A DNA stretch of 64,000 nucleotides from Roseiarcus sp963835885 (GCA_963835885.1 CAWIHF010000017.1:248001-312000); one strand, 5' to 3'. Positions 1-8,575 are shown, counted from the stretch's first letter. The notes: generated from the sequence alone by a model not told the origin. Translations and numbers: made by a program.

Positions 1-814
1 TCTTCGTGTCCCACGACAGAAAGACCGTTTCCGGCGCGACGAGCGTCGCGCCCTCGCTCATGGCGCGGCGTCTGAGCCGCGTCTGCATCGTCGCCTCGGC
101 GGCGGCGAGCTGGACGCGGTCGTTGACGCCCATGACTTCGGCTTCATCGACTTCGAGGGCGCGCGCGACGAGCCCGCGCGCGGCGGCGATCTCGACGAGG
201 TCGGTAAGGTAATATTCGTTCTGCGCATTTTCCGGCTTCACCGCCTCCAGCATCGACAGGGCTTCGGCGCCGCCGAAGGCGATCGGGCCGGCGTTGCACA
301 GCCGGGCCGCCTTCTCGTCGGGGGTCGCGTCCTTGTGTTCGCGAATCGCGACCAGCCGACCGGCGATCTCGATAAGCCGGCCGTAGCCGGTCGCGTCGGC
401 CGCGGCGAAGCCAAGCGCGACGAGCTCAGTCCCTTCGGCGAGGGCGCCTCGCATGGCCGACAGGGTGACCCCCCTCAGGAGCGGAATGTCGGCGTAGGTG
501 ACCAGAATCTGGTCGTAGCCCCGCGCGATCGCGTCGCGTGCCGCCAGAACCGCATGGGCGGTGCCCCGCCGCTCGCTCTGGATGAACACGCTCGCATCCT
601 GGATCACCTTCACGACTTCGGCGGCGACGTCGTCCTGACCCGGACCGATGACGACGGCGACGTCGCCTGCGCCCGCCGCGCGCACCGCCGCAAGGACGTG
701 GGCGAGCATCGGTCGGCCGGCGATCTCATGAAGCGCCTTCGGCCGGCGCGAGCGCATGCGCACGCCCTCCCCGGCGGCAAGGACGATCGTGAGGCAGGTG
801 CGGGTCGAATCCAT
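1..814 (-). CDS. glmU: Bifunctional UDP-GlcNAc pyrophosphorylase / GlcN-1-P acetyltransferase GlmU (partial, N-terminal 271 residues)
   Basis: The minus-strand reading begins MDSTRTCLTIVLAAGEGVRM and continues through SRRPKALHEIAGRPMLAHVL, the nucleotide-binding loop and uridyltransferase signature of GlmU. Further on are the family blocks VTYADIPLL, YGRLIEI and NEYYLTDLVEIA. The ATG at 812-814 is the only sensible start. GlmU makes UDP-N-acetylglucosamine in the cytoplasm for peptidoglycan and lipid A, using glucosamine-1-phosphate derived from the GlmS product (glmS lies at 25.8-27.6 kb). The left-handed beta-helix acetyltransferase domain falls outside the window. Identification is secure. 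The 318 bp between this start and opgG hold nothing I recognise. Confidence 0.95.
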   Translation of the reverse strand, partial: MDSTRTCLTIVLAAGEGVRMRSRRPKALHEIAGRPMLAHVLAAVRAAGAGDVAVVIGPGQDDVAAEVVKVIQDASVFIQSERRGTAHAVLAARDAIARGYDQILVTYADIPLLRGVTLSAMRGALAEGTELVALGFAAADATGYGRLIEIAGRLVAIREHKDATPDEKAARLCNAGPIAFGGAEALSMLEAVKPENAQNEYYLTDLVEIAAARGLVARALEVDEAEVMGVNDRVQLAAAEATMQTRLRRRAMSEGATLVAPETVFLSWDTK

Positions 815-1132
815 GCAATCGCTCCGGTGTCGCGGCGTATCGAGCGCTCGGGGTCCTGGCTCCTTGCGTCCGAATCGCCCTCGCGCGCGTTAATATGCAA
901 GGCGCCGCGAGGGTTCTAGCCGCCGTCGCCGGCTAAGCGAAACTCCCGAGGCAAAATGCGTCTCGCTGCGCCGCAAAAAAGCATATACAACTTCTCGCGT
1001 GACGGGGGCGGCGCGCGGCGCGACGACGCGCACTTCCCCGCAATGCTTTGATTTGTCATTCTATCGGAGACGCTACGCTGGTCCGGGCCGCTCCTCCGCG
1101 CCGCGACCGACGACGAGCAAACGAACGGCGCC

Positions 1133-2662
1133 ATGGCGGGACCACAACGTCGCGAATTCTTGGGACTGGCGCTCGGCGGGGCGTTCGCGGCCGCGGGCGC
1201 GCCAGCGAGCGGCAGCCCGGCCGCGGCCGAACCGCTGGCCTCTCCGGTCCCGTTCGCCGCCGACACCGTGCTGAAGGCCGCGATCCGGCTCGCCGCCGCC
1301 CCGTTCAAGGCGCCGAGCGCGCCCTTGCCAAGCATCTTTTCCGGACTCAATTTCGAGCAATACGCCTTAATCCGCCGTGTCCCGGGGACCGCGATCTGGG
1401 CCGACGAGAAGATCGGCTTTTCTCTCGAGCCGCTGCATCGCGGCTTCGTCTTTACGACGCCGATCATCATCAACATCGTGGAAAAAGGCCTTTCCCAGCG
1501 GGTCATCTACGACCCGGCCGACTTCGACTTCGGCAAGATGCAGCCGCCGCCCGCGATGGGCGATCTCGGGTTCTCCGGCCTGCGCATTCTGAAGGCGTCG
1601 GACGAGGGTTTTCAGGACGCCGCGATCTTTCAGGGCGCAAGCTTCTACCGGTCACGCGCGCGAGGCCAGAATTTTGGCGTGACGGCGCGCGGCTTGTCGA
1701 TCCGCACCGGCGACGAACCCGGCGAGGAGTTTCCGCTGTTTCGCGAGTTTTGGGTCGAAAAGCCGGCGCCCGCGTCGGACACACTGACCATGTACGCGCT
1801 CCTCGACTCGGAGAGCGTGACCGGCGCGTTCCGTTTCACCATTCGGCCGCTCGAGACCACCATCATCGACACCGAGATGACGCTGATCGCGCGAGTCGCG
1901 ACCGACAAGCTCGGAATCGGCGGTATGGCGGCGAACTACCTCTTCGGCCCCCTCGATCGCCGGCGCCCGGACGACTGGCGTGCGGCGGTCTACGAAGTTA
2001 CCGGCCTTCAGGTCCTCTCCGGCAAGGAGGGGTGGCTGTGGCGGCCGGTGTGCAACCGCGAAACGCTTCAGGTTTCAGCCTTTTCGGATGTCAACCCGCG
2101 CGGCTTCGGACTGCTGCAGCGATCCCGCAGCTTCGACGCCTTCTACGACGACGAAGGTCGGTGGGAGCTGCGGCCGACGCTGTGGATCGAGCCGATCGGC
2201 GACTGGGGCGAAGGCGACGTGCGGCTGCTCGAAATTCCGGCCGCGTCGGAGGCCAACGCCAACGTTATCGCCCAGTGGCGGCTGAAAACAGGCATGGCGG
2301 CCGGCACAAGCCGATCGCTGGCCTACCGTCAGTTCTGGTGCTGGACGCCGCCGTCGAAGCCTCCGCTCGCCGTTTGCACCTCGAGCCGCGCCGGGAAGTT
2401 GGGCAGCCGGCCGCGATTCGCCGTCGAAATGACCGGCGACGCGTTTGCCGACCCACAGAGAGCCGCGGCCGCCCAGGCGGATGTCCAGGCCAACCCGGGC
2501 AAGGTCGGTTCAGTCAGGCTCTTCCCCTACAAAGACAGGCGATCGGTCCGTATCGTCTTCGACCTCGATATCGGATCGGAGACCTATTCCGAGCTTCGGC
2601 TCGTGCTCAAGATAGACAGTCAGGCGGTCAGCGAGACATGGCTTTATCGATGGACAGCGTGA
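1133..2662 (+). CDS. opgG: Glucan biosynthesis protein OpgG/OpgD (MdoG family), periplasmic
   Basis: This 509-residue protein belongs to the MdoG family, which works with OpgH to build and branch osmoregulated periplasmic glucans. The N-terminus MAGPQRREFLGLALGG carries a twin-arginine (RREFLG) motif, a hydrophobic stretch and an Ala-rich cleavage region, so export by Tat is predicted. In E. coli the Tat-exported paralogue is OpgD while OpgG is Sec-exported, so the OpgG/OpgD label cannot be settled from sequence. The mature part has typical family blocks such as YNRP-like FDFG and GAFRFTIRPLETT. The stop codon overlaps the start of opgH by about 25 bp, so the two genes are translationally coupled and probably form one operon. 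Confidence 0.92.
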   Translation: MAGPQRREFLGLALGGAFAAAGAPASGSPAAAEPLASPVPFAADTVLKAAIRLAAAPFKAPSAPLPSIFSGLNFEQYALIRRVPGTAIWADEKIGFSLEPLHRGFVFTTPIIINIVEKGLSQRVIYDPADFDFGKMQPPPAMGDLGFSGLRILKASDEGFQDAAIFQGASFYRSRARGQNFGVTARGLSIRTGDEPGEEFPLFREFWVEKPAPASDTLTMYALLDSESVTGAFRFTIRPLETTIIDTEMTLIARVATDKLGIGGMAANYLFGPLDRRRPDDWRAAVYEVTGLQVLSGKEGWLWRPVCNRETLQVSAFSDVNPRGFGLLQRSRSFDAFYDDEGRWELRPTLWIEPIGDWGEGDVRLLEIPAASEANANVIAQWRLKTGMAAGTSRSLAYRQFWCWTPPSKPPLAVCTSSRAGKLGSRPRFAVEMTGDAFADPQRAAAAQADVQANPGKVGSVRLFPYKDRRSVRIVFDLDIGSETYSELRLVLKIDSQAVSETWLYRWTA

Positions 2663-4854
2663 CGGTCCGTCGGATCGAGTCTCCCGACGTAGCCGGGTTG
2701 TCGCCGGGCTCGTCCCTCGGCGCATCGATGCCGGGCTACGCCCCGCTCGCCATGCCGGCGCAGTCCTTTCGCCGGTTTTCTCGCAGCGAGCGGCGGGAAT
2801 GGGTGAACCCGGGCTTCGACCCGTCCACGGCCCTCGCCCGCCTCGTCGTGTTCGGCGGCGCCGTCGCGATCACCGCCTACGGCGCCTATCAGATGTACAA
2901 GGTTGTCGGCGTCACCACGCCGACCTCGCTCGAATGGGTGATGGTCGTCCTGTTCGTCATCACCTTCTCCTGGGTCGCGCTCTCGTTCACCGGCAGTCTT
3001 GTCGGCTTCGTCTGGCTGATCGTGCATTCGCATAAGCGCGAACCGCTTCCGGCTTCGCTGTCGGAAAGGACGGCGGTCGTGATGCCGATCTACAACGAGG
3101 CCCCCTCGCGCGTCTTCGGCGCTATGCAGGCGATCATCGAAGACGTCGAGCGCACCGGCCTCGGTTCCGCGTTCGACTATTTCCTCCTGTCGGACACGAC
3201 CGACGCCAACGTCTGGATCGCGGAAGAGCGCGCGTTCGTCGCGATGCGCGAGAGGCTGCCGAACAGTCGAATCTACTATCGCCGGCGGCGCAAGAATTCG
3301 AGCCGCAAGGCGGGCAACATCGCCGACTTCGTCACCCGCTGGGGCGGCCAATATCCGCACATGCTGGTGCTCGACGCCGACAGCGTGATGTCCGGCGAGG
3401 CGGTCGTGCGCCTGGCCGCGGCGATGGAGGCGGACCCGGACAGCGGCATCATTCAGAGCCTGCCCCTTATCGTCAACCGCAACACGATGTTCGCACGGCT
3501 GCAGCAATTCGCAGCCCGCATCGCCGGTCCGGTCATCGCTGCGGGTCTTACCGCGTGGATAGGGCGCGACGGCAACTACTGGGGCCACAACGCCATCATC
3601 CGGACCCGGGCATTCGCTGATCATTGCGGGCTGCCGGATCTCCCCGGCAGGCCGCCGTTCGGCGGCCACATTCTAAGCCACGATTTCGTGGAGGCCGGGC
3701 TCATGCGTCGCGCTGGATATTCGGTTTACATGCTGCCGACTCTCGGTGGCAGCTATGAGGAGAGTCCCCCCTCGCTGATCGACGTCGCGGCCCGCGACCG
3801 GCGATGGTGCCAGGGCAATCTCCAGCACTCGCGCATCATCGCAGCGAGGGGATTCGTGGCGGCGACCCGCCAGCACTTCTTTACGGGCATCATGGGCTAT
3901 CTCGCCTCGCCGCTCTGGATGGCGCAGCTCATCGTCGGCATCGTGCTGGTGCTGCAGTCGCACTACATCCGGCCAGAGTATTTCACTGCCGAATTTTCGC
4001 TGTTTCCGGCATGGCCGCGGTTCGACTACGAACGCGCGCTGCAATTGTTCGTGCTGACCATTGGGATCCTGCTCGCGCCAAAGTTCCTCGGCCTCATCGT
4101 TGCGCTCTTCGACGGTCCAACCCGCAGAGGTTCCGGCGGGGCGATCGCGCTCATCGCATCGACTTTGCTTGAGATCGTGGTTTCCGCCGCGATCGCGCCG
4201 ATCATGATGCTCATCCAGTCGGGCTCGGTGGCGCAGATTCTCTCCGGACGCGACACCGGCTGGAGTCCGCAGCGACGCGACGACGGATCGATCCCGTTCC
4301 GGAGCATCGCGCGCCGCCACCGCGCGCACGCGTTGCTCGGCCTGATCACCTTGTTCGCCGCGGCGCTGATTTCCCCGTCGCTCGTGTTGTGGATGTCGCC
4401 GACGATCGCGGGGCTCCTTCTGTCCATTCCGCTCTCGTGGGCGAGCGGGCAATTGTGGCTGGGTGTCGGACTGAAGCGGATAGGGCTCCTGCGCACGCCC
4501 GAAGAGACATCGCCGCCGGAAGTCGTCCAGCGTGCGAACGCCCTCTCCGACGAATTGGCTCGCGCCGGGCACGATCACGAGGACGCGCTGCTCGCCATCC
4601 ACGGCGACCCGGAATTGCGCGCCGTCCACGAAGCGTTCCTTCCGGAGAAGCCTCGGCATCGGCTCGGCGATGTGGACGTCGACGAGGCGGTGGCTGCGGT
4701 CAAACTGAACGACGCCGAGACGATCGAGGACGCCTGCGCCTGGTTGAAGCCGAAGGAAAGAGTGGCTGTCCTCGCCGACCGGGCTCTAATCAATATGCTC
4801 GCACGCCTGCCGACCGCAGCCGAGGCGTCGGCCAAGCAGGCCGACGATCAATAG
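2638..4854 (+). CDS. opgH: Glucans biosynthesis glucosyltransferase OpgH (MdoH)
   Basis: A 738-residue polytopic inner-membrane GT2 glycosyltransferase that polymerises UDP-glucose into the beta-glucan backbone and moves it to the periplasm, where OpgG acts. The catalytic core is visible: VVMPIYNEAP (nucleotide fold), LSDTTD, LDADSVMSGE, and the acceptor/processivity block RDRRWCQGNLQH near residue 390. Membrane segments flank the core on both sides (about residues 65-125, and several after 420). The start ATG at 2638 lies inside opgG; a second ATG at 2650 is possible. The reading frame stays open for another 1.6 kb upstream, but that part is only the opgG sequence read out of frame. Confidence 0.93.
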   Translation: MALSMDSVTVRRIESPDVAGLSPGSSLGASMPGYAPLAMPAQSFRRFSRSERREWVNPGFDPSTALARLVVFGGAVAITAYGAYQMYKVVGVTTPTSLEWVMVVLFVITFSWVALSFTGSLVGFVWLIVHSHKREPLPASLSERTAVVMPIYNEAPSRVFGAMQAIIEDVERTGLGSAFDYFLLSDTTDANVWIAEERAFVAMRERLPNSRIYYRRRRKNSSRKAGNIADFVTRWGGQYPHMLVLDADSVMSGEAVVRLAAAMEADPDSGIIQSLPLIVNRNTMFARLQQFAARIAGPVIAAGLTAWIGRDGNYWGHNAIIRTRAFADHCGLPDLPGRPPFGGHILSHDFVEAGLMRRAGYSVYMLPTLGGSYEESPPSLIDVAARDRRWCQGNLQHSRIIAARGFVAATRQHFFTGIMGYLASPLWMAQLIVGIVLVLQSHYIRPEYFTAEFSLFPAWPRFDYERALQLFVLTIGILLAPKFLGLIVALFDGPTRRGSGGAIALIASTLLEIVVSAAIAPIMMLIQSGSVAQILSGRDTGWSPQRRDDGSIPFRSIARRHRAHALLGLITLFAAALISPSLVLWMSPTIAGLLLSIPLSWASGQLWLGVGLKRIGLLRTPEETSPPEVVQRANALSDELARAGHDHEDALLAIHGDPELRAVHEAFLPEKPRHRLGDVDVDEAVAAVKLNDAETIEDACAWLKPKERVAVLADRALINMLARLPTAAEASAKQADDQ

Positions 4855-5678
4855 GGCGGCGTCGCCGGCGGACGCGGCGGATTGTCGAACAGGGGGAAGA
4901 GGACGATCCCCGCGAAAAATCCGCCGAGATGGGCGACCCAGGCCACCGGCATGTCCGACAGGCCGAGCGGCCGTGCGAATGCGCCGAAGACGAAATTCGT
5001 CACGAGCCAGATGACCAGGAAAATACGCGCGCGCCGATCGACCAAAATCCCGCGTAGGGACGCGGCCGGCACCGTCTCCGCCGCGCCGAAGCCCTTGAAG
5101 CCCGACTCGCCGAGCAGTCCGCCGGGCTGGAAAATGAACCGGGTGGCGGCCCCCATCAGCCCGGAGTCGGCGCCCGAGGCTCCGATGAGGGGCGCAAACT
5201 CCATCGGCGAGCTGACCCACTGAGCGAGCCCGCTGATAATCGCCGTCACAGCCGCGAAGACCAGAAATCGTGCTGTCCCAAAACGACGCGCCACGGGCGG
5301 CCCAAAGGCGACGAGCCAGATCGTGTTGAAGAGAACATGCGTCCACGAGCCGTGCAGGAACGCGTAGGTCAGCAAGGTCCAAAGCCTTGGGCCGCCGCTA
5401 AAGGCGTGCAGGTCGCGCATGGCCCGCGCCTGCTCGAGCGCAACTGGATCGGTCTTCGCTCTAAGCAGAAGCTTGATCGCCTCCCCAGGCCACAGCCAGA
5501 CGGTCAATCGGCCCGGAACGAAGGCGAACCGGTCGATGATAAGGTCCTGGAAACGGGGAGACGCCCAGGCGAACGCCGCATAGATCGCGATGAACGCCAG
5601 CGCGAGCGCGAGGACGACAGCCGGCAGGTCGAATATCGGTTCGTGACGCGAAGAAGGGCCGCCCGGCGCGCGATCCAT
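4848..5678 (-). CDS. Rhomboid family intramembrane serine protease
   Basis: A 276-residue multi-pass membrane protein with the rhomboid signature: LLTYAFLHGSWTHVLFNTIWL (helices 1-2 with the conserved His/Asn), the nucleophile motif GASGADSGLMG, and a late AHLGGF that supplies the catalytic His. Rhomboids cut membrane proteins inside the bilayer; the substrate cannot be predicted here. The start at 5678 (MDRAPGG) was chosen because a GAAAGG-type ribosome site precedes it; the frame stays open to 5840, but that extension is basic and low in complexity. The gene converges on opgH with a stop-to-stop overlap of 7 bp. Confidence 0.9.
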   Translation of the reverse strand: MDRAPGGPSSRHEPIFDLPAVVLALALAFIAIYAAFAWASPRFQDLIIDRFAFVPGRLTVWLWPGEAIKLLLRAKTDPVALEQARAMRDLHAFSGGPRLWTLLTYAFLHGSWTHVLFNTIWLVAFGPPVARRFGTARFLVFAAVTAIISGLAQWVSSPMEFAPLIGASGADSGLMGAATRFIFQPGGLLGESGFKGFGAAETVPAASLRGILVDRRARIFLVIWLVTNFVFGAFARPLGLSDMPVAWVAHLGGFFAGIVLFPLFDNPPRPPATPPY

Positions 5679-5909
5679 GATTGTCAAAGCCTTTCGATCA
5701 GACGGCGCCATGGCGGAAATCGCGACAGACTGCAAGCGCGATGAAATCGACCGGCGCTGAACGCCGAGCCTGCCGACATCGATCCGGTCTGAACGCCTTG
5801 TCCCATGCCGGGACGGCACGGTCCATGCTGCTTCACGCAAGGGCAGACGCGATCACCCGATCTGTTTCGTATCGGGACAGGCGGCGGCCGCGCCTGACTG
5901 GAGAAGATA

Positions 5910-6518
5910 ATGAGACATGCGGTCTCGAGCGAGCTCTACGCATATTGGAACGCTCTGAGGGCCGGGCGGAACGCGCCAGAGCGCAACGACGTCGAACCCG
6001 GCGCGATCCGAAGCGTTCTGGCTGACACGTTCGTCCTCGAGTTTGACGCTGGAATCGGGTTTCCCTTCCGCATCAGCGGCTCGCGGGTCAATGCGCTGTT
6101 CCTGAGGGAGCTACGCGGGCTTTCGTTCCTGAAGCTTTGGCGCGAGACGGATCGCTCCGAGATCGTGTCGGTTCTTCAGCGCGTCGCCGACACGGCGCAG
6201 CCCTGCCTGCTCGGCGCGGAAGCGAGACCCCCGGGACTGGGCCCGGTCGCCGTCGAGGTCTCGTTGCTGCCGCTGCGCCATCACGGCTCGACCCATTCCC
6301 GCATCCTCGGCTCTCTCGCCGCCGCCGACACCGATACGGACTGGCTCGGACTCGTCGGCGCAGGCGCGGCGACACTGATCTCGGTGAAGGCGCTCGATCC
6401 CGCCGCGCCGAACGTGGCGGCTAAGCAAGGCCTGGCAGTCTCGGACCGCCGTTTTCGCATTCGAAGCGTGAATAGTGGCCAGGACAATTCAGCGTCTTGT
6501 CAGACGGGTTGTCGCTGA
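5910..6518 (+). CDS. PAS domain protein, PAS_5 (DUF1457-like) family; 3' end probably altered
   Basis: The first ~165 residues fit the small alphaproteobacterial single-PAS family. Typical features are the opening MRHAVSSELYAYWNALRAGR, then RNDVEPGAIRSVLADTFVLE, the central FPFRISGSRVNALFLRELRG and LSFLKLW. Members are soluble sensory proteins of unknown ligand. The last ~30 residues (after about position 6420) are antisense to an arsenite-oxidase small-subunit relic on the other strand and do not look like a PAS tail. I infer that the original 3' end was replaced when the arsenic segment was joined here. The gene stands alone on this strand. Confidence 0.75.
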   Translation: MRHAVSSELYAYWNALRAGRNAPERNDVEPGAIRSVLADTFVLEFDAGIGFPFRISGSRVNALFLRELRGLSFLKLWRETDRSEIVSVLQRVADTAQPCLLGAEARPPGLGPVAVEVSLLPLRHHGSTHSRILGSLAAADTDTDWLGLVGAGAATLISVKALDPAAPNVAAKQGLAVSDRRFRIRSVNSGQDNSASCQTGCR

Positions 6519-6938
6519 GTGGGAAACCCTTGTGCGGGCACACCGTCGTGAAGCCGACGATGTCGCCGTCTGGCCCGACGCCGCTTCGGATTTTGCTGCC
6601 AAGCTTCAAAAGGACGCCGGGCGCTCAGCATCGGGGTACGCCACCTGCAAGGGCGCGTTCGGCTTGAGGTCGCTCACGTTCGCCAGGCGGTTCGAGGGAT
6701 AGCGCAGCCGGGCGAGCTGCGGGTCGGCCTCCGCGCGGTGCGGATCGACGGTCGCGGCGGCCGCTCCGGCCGCGGCGATGCGTGCCGCCACGCCTTCATA
6801 GGCGTCGCCGATCACGCTCAGCCCGTCAGGGGCCAGCTCCGGCCCACAACAGGACGGCGCGCAGCAACTTCCCGCCTTCCGCGCAATCGCGCCGTAGCGC
6901 TCGCGCACCATGATCCGCACCGGGTCGGCGCCTTGCAT
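6421..6938 (-). pseudogene. Fused relic: arsenite methyltransferase (ArsM) N-terminus joined to arsenite oxidase small subunit (AioB), frameshifted and truncated
   Basis: The minus-strand frame starting at 6938 reads VRERYGAIARKAGSCCAP, then SCCGPELAP. This is the N-terminus of an ArsM arsenite methyltransferase with its Cys pair, and it lasts only about 45 codons. It then runs into an Ala-rich stretch and RLRYPSNRLANVSDLKPNAP, which looks like the end of a Tat leader and the start of mature AioB. After YPDAERP the frame is lost (a one-base deletion would explain it) and continues from about 6625 as VLLKLGSKI, then VCPHKGFPL and NCPGHYSRFECENGG. Those are Rieske-type Cys/His ligand pairs. The relic stops at 6421, short of a full AioB. 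Identification is by motif recall; the fusion itself is seen directly. Confidence 0.7.
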
Positions 6939-6969
6939 GATTTCCTCCAGGCCTTCCCCTTGCGTCGGC

Positions 6970-6984
6970 TAATCATTTCGATTA
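6970..6984. promoter_or_regulatory. Candidate ArsR operator in the arsR promoter
   Basis: A perfect 5-bp inverted repeat with a 5-bp spacer, TAATC-ATTTC-GATTA, lies in a sharply AT-rich stretch 10 bp before the arsR start and between the divergent relic and arsR. ArsR proteins autoregulate by binding short AT-rich dyads at this position. The assignment is inferred from position and symmetry only. Confidence 0.4.
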
Positions 6985-6994
6985 TTATTGAATT

Positions 6995-7357
6995 ATGGAA
7001 GAAAAGCAAGCTTTGTCCTGTCTCTCTGCTCTGGCGCACGAGACCCGCCTGGCCGTATTCCGCCTTCTGGTGCAGCAGGGGCCGTCCGGCATGCCGGCCG
7101 GCGAAATCGGCGTTGCCCTGTCCGTGCCGGCCCCGACGCTCTCCTTCCACCTGAAGGAACTCGAGCGCTCCGGCCTGATCCGAGCGACTCGCCGGCAGCG
7201 CCAGATCATCTACGCGACCGATTACCCCGGGATGCGCGCGCTGATCGACTTCATCATGCGGGACTGCTGCCAGGGGCGCCCGGAGCTGTGCGGCGGCATG
7301 AACGCGCCCGCCTGCGACGCTGCTTCGACTTGCGGCAAGGAGCCCGCCAATGCCTGA
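6995..7357 (+). CDS. arsR: ArsR/SmtB family arsenite-responsive repressor
   Basis: A 120-residue winged-helix repressor: MEEKQALSCLSALAHETRLAVFRLL (helix 1-2) and VPAPTLSFHLKELERSGLI (recognition helix), followed by the wing RQRQIIYATDY. The C-terminal tail is Cys-rich (DCCQGRPELCGG, then PACDAASTC). This fits the ArsR subgroup that senses As(III) through C-terminal cysteines rather than the classic ELCVCDL motif in the DNA-binding helix. It is the first gene of the plus-strand ars operon and presumably represses it. Its stop sits inside the scar of a deleted second arsC. Confidence 0.9.
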   Translation: MEEKQALSCLSALAHETRLAVFRLLVQQGPSGMPAGEIGVALSVPAPTLSFHLKELERSGLIRATRRQRQIIYATDYPGMRALIDFIMRDCCQGRPELCGGMNAPACDAASTCGKEPANA

Positions 7358-7467
7358 TCCTGTTCACGTTCTTGTGCACCGGCCTCGACAAGATGGCGCT
7401 CAACGCCAAGTTGCGGGAGATCGGGCAACTCGAGGGCGCGACAAAGCCGAGACCGGAGGTCGCGTGA
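7351..7467 (+). pseudogene. C-terminal remnant of a thioredoxin-type (LMW-phosphatase-like) ArsC
   Basis: Between arsR and the intact arsC one frame reads LILFTFLCTGLDKMALNAKL, then REIGQLEG, ending in a TGA that overlaps the start of arsC. This resembles the extreme C-terminus of low-molecular-weight-phosphatase-type arsenate reductases (an 'LFxxLP..LD+.AL..+L.EIG' pattern as I remember it). Nothing of the catalytic N-terminus remains. The simplest reading is an in-place deletion that removed most of a second arsenate reductase and ended at the arsR stop codon. The match is short, so confidence is moderate. Confidence 0.5.
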
Positions 7468-7892
7468 TGGATGTCATCATCTATCACAACCCGGCATGCG
7501 AAACGTCGCGCAATGTGCTTGCGATGATCCGCAATTCGGGGGTCAAGCCGCACGTTATCGAATATCTCAAATGCCCGCCGACGCGGCTCCTTCTGACGCA
7601 ATTGCTGGAGCGCGCCGGTCTGACCGTGCGCCAGATCCTGCGCGAGAAGGGGACGCCGTTTCGCGAGCTCGGCCTCGGCGATCCGTCGATCTCCGACGAA
7701 GCGCTGCTCGATGCGATCGAGGGGCGCCCGATCCTGATCAACCGGCCGCTCGTGGTGACGCCGAAGGGGGTGCGCCTGTGTCGCCCGTCGGAGGGGGTTC
7801 TCGACCTGCTGCCGCCGCAACGCGGCCAATTCATCAAGGAAGACGGCGAGCAGGTGATCGACGACACCGGGCGGCGCGTGGCGAGCGCGTGA
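7467..7892 (+). CDS. arsC: Glutaredoxin-dependent arsenate reductase ArsC
   Basis: A 141-residue cytoplasmic enzyme that reduces arsenate to arsenite with glutathione and glutaredoxin. The active-site block MDVIIYHNPACETSRNVLAM carries the nucleophilic Cys at residue 11. The Arg-containing regions VRQILREKG and INRPLVVTPKGVRLCRPSE match the substrate-binding arginines of the family. Start ATG 7467 overlaps the preceding TGA (TGATG). The 3' end overlaps the aquaporin gene by GTGA, so reductase and channel are coupled: arsenate is reduced and the resulting arsenite leaves through the channel. Confidence 0.93.
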   Translation: MDVIIYHNPACETSRNVLAMIRNSGVKPHVIEYLKCPPTRLLLTQLLERAGLTVRQILREKGTPFRELGLGDPSISDEALLDAIEGRPILINRPLVVTPKGVRLCRPSEGVLDLLPPQRGQFIKEDGEQVIDDTGRRVASA

Positions 7893-8575
7893 ACTTTTCG
7901 TTCACCAAGCGCCTCGCGGCCGAATGCCTCGGGACCGGACTTTTGGTTACGACGGTGGTCGGCTCGGGGATCATGGGCGAGAGGCTGGCGGGCGGAAACG
8001 TCGCACTCGCGCTGCTCGGCAACACTCTTCCGACCGGCGCTATTCTGGTGGTGCTTATCCTGGCGCTCGGGCCGATTTCCGGCGCGCATTTCAATCCGGC
8101 GGTGTCGCTGGTGATGAGCCTGCGCAAGGATCATCCGTGGCGCGAGTTCCTTCCCTACGCCGTGGCGCAAATCATCGGCGGCTGCATCGAGACTTTTGTG
8201 GCGCACGCCATGTTCGATGTGCCGTTGTTCGAACTCGCGGTCAAGGCGCGCACCGGCCCGGCGCAATGGTTCGCGGAATTCGTCGCCACCTTTGGCTTGA
8301 TCGTCACCATACTCGCGGTGTCGCGCTTCAAGAGCGAGGCGATTCCGGTCGCCGTCGGCCTCTACATCACGGCGGCCTATTGGTTCACCGCGTCGACCTC
8401 CTTCGCCAACCCGGCCGTCACGATCGCCCGCGCGCTGACCAACAGCTTTTCCGGAATCGCGCCGGTCGATGTCCCCATGTTCATCCTCGCCCAGCTGGCC
8501 GGCGCTCTGGCGGGCCTCGGCGTCATGCGATGGTTTTTCGCCGAGTCCGGCATGCGCGAAGGTATGGCGGCTTAG
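7889..8575 (+). CDS. aqpS: Aquaglyceroporin-like channel, AqpS type (arsenite efflux)
   Basis: A 228-residue MIP-family channel with both half-helix motifs: HFNPAVSLVM near residue 70 and SFANPAVTIARALTNSFSGI near residue 172, plus six hydrophobic spans. It starts with GTG at 7889, overlapping the arsC stop. In Sinorhizobium meliloti an AqpS channel in the ars operon replaces ArsB/Acr3 and lets arsenite diffuse out after ArsC acts (established knowledge). The order here, arsR-arsC-aqpS, and the lack of any Acr3 or ArsB nearby support the same job. Confidence 0.9.
   Translation: MNFSFTKRLAAECLGTGLLVTTVVGSGIMGERLAGGNVALALLGNTLPTGAILVVLILALGPISGAHFNPAVSLVMSLRKDHPWREFLPYAVAQIIGGCIETFVAHAMFDVPLFELAVKARTGPAQWFAEFVATFGLIVTILAVSRFKSEAIPVAVGLYITAAYWFTASTSFANPAVTIARALTNSFSGIAPVDVPMFILAQLAGALAGLGVMRWFFAESGMREGMAA

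Noticed and set aside
335..919. Plus-strand open frame of 194 codons
   Set aside because: It is the antisense of glmU, which has clear family motifs on the minus strand.
1048..2637. An open frame that would extend OpgH upstream by 530 residues
   Set aside because: It is Arg-rich, lacks any domain and lies over opgG in another frame; the normal OpgH length starts at 2638.
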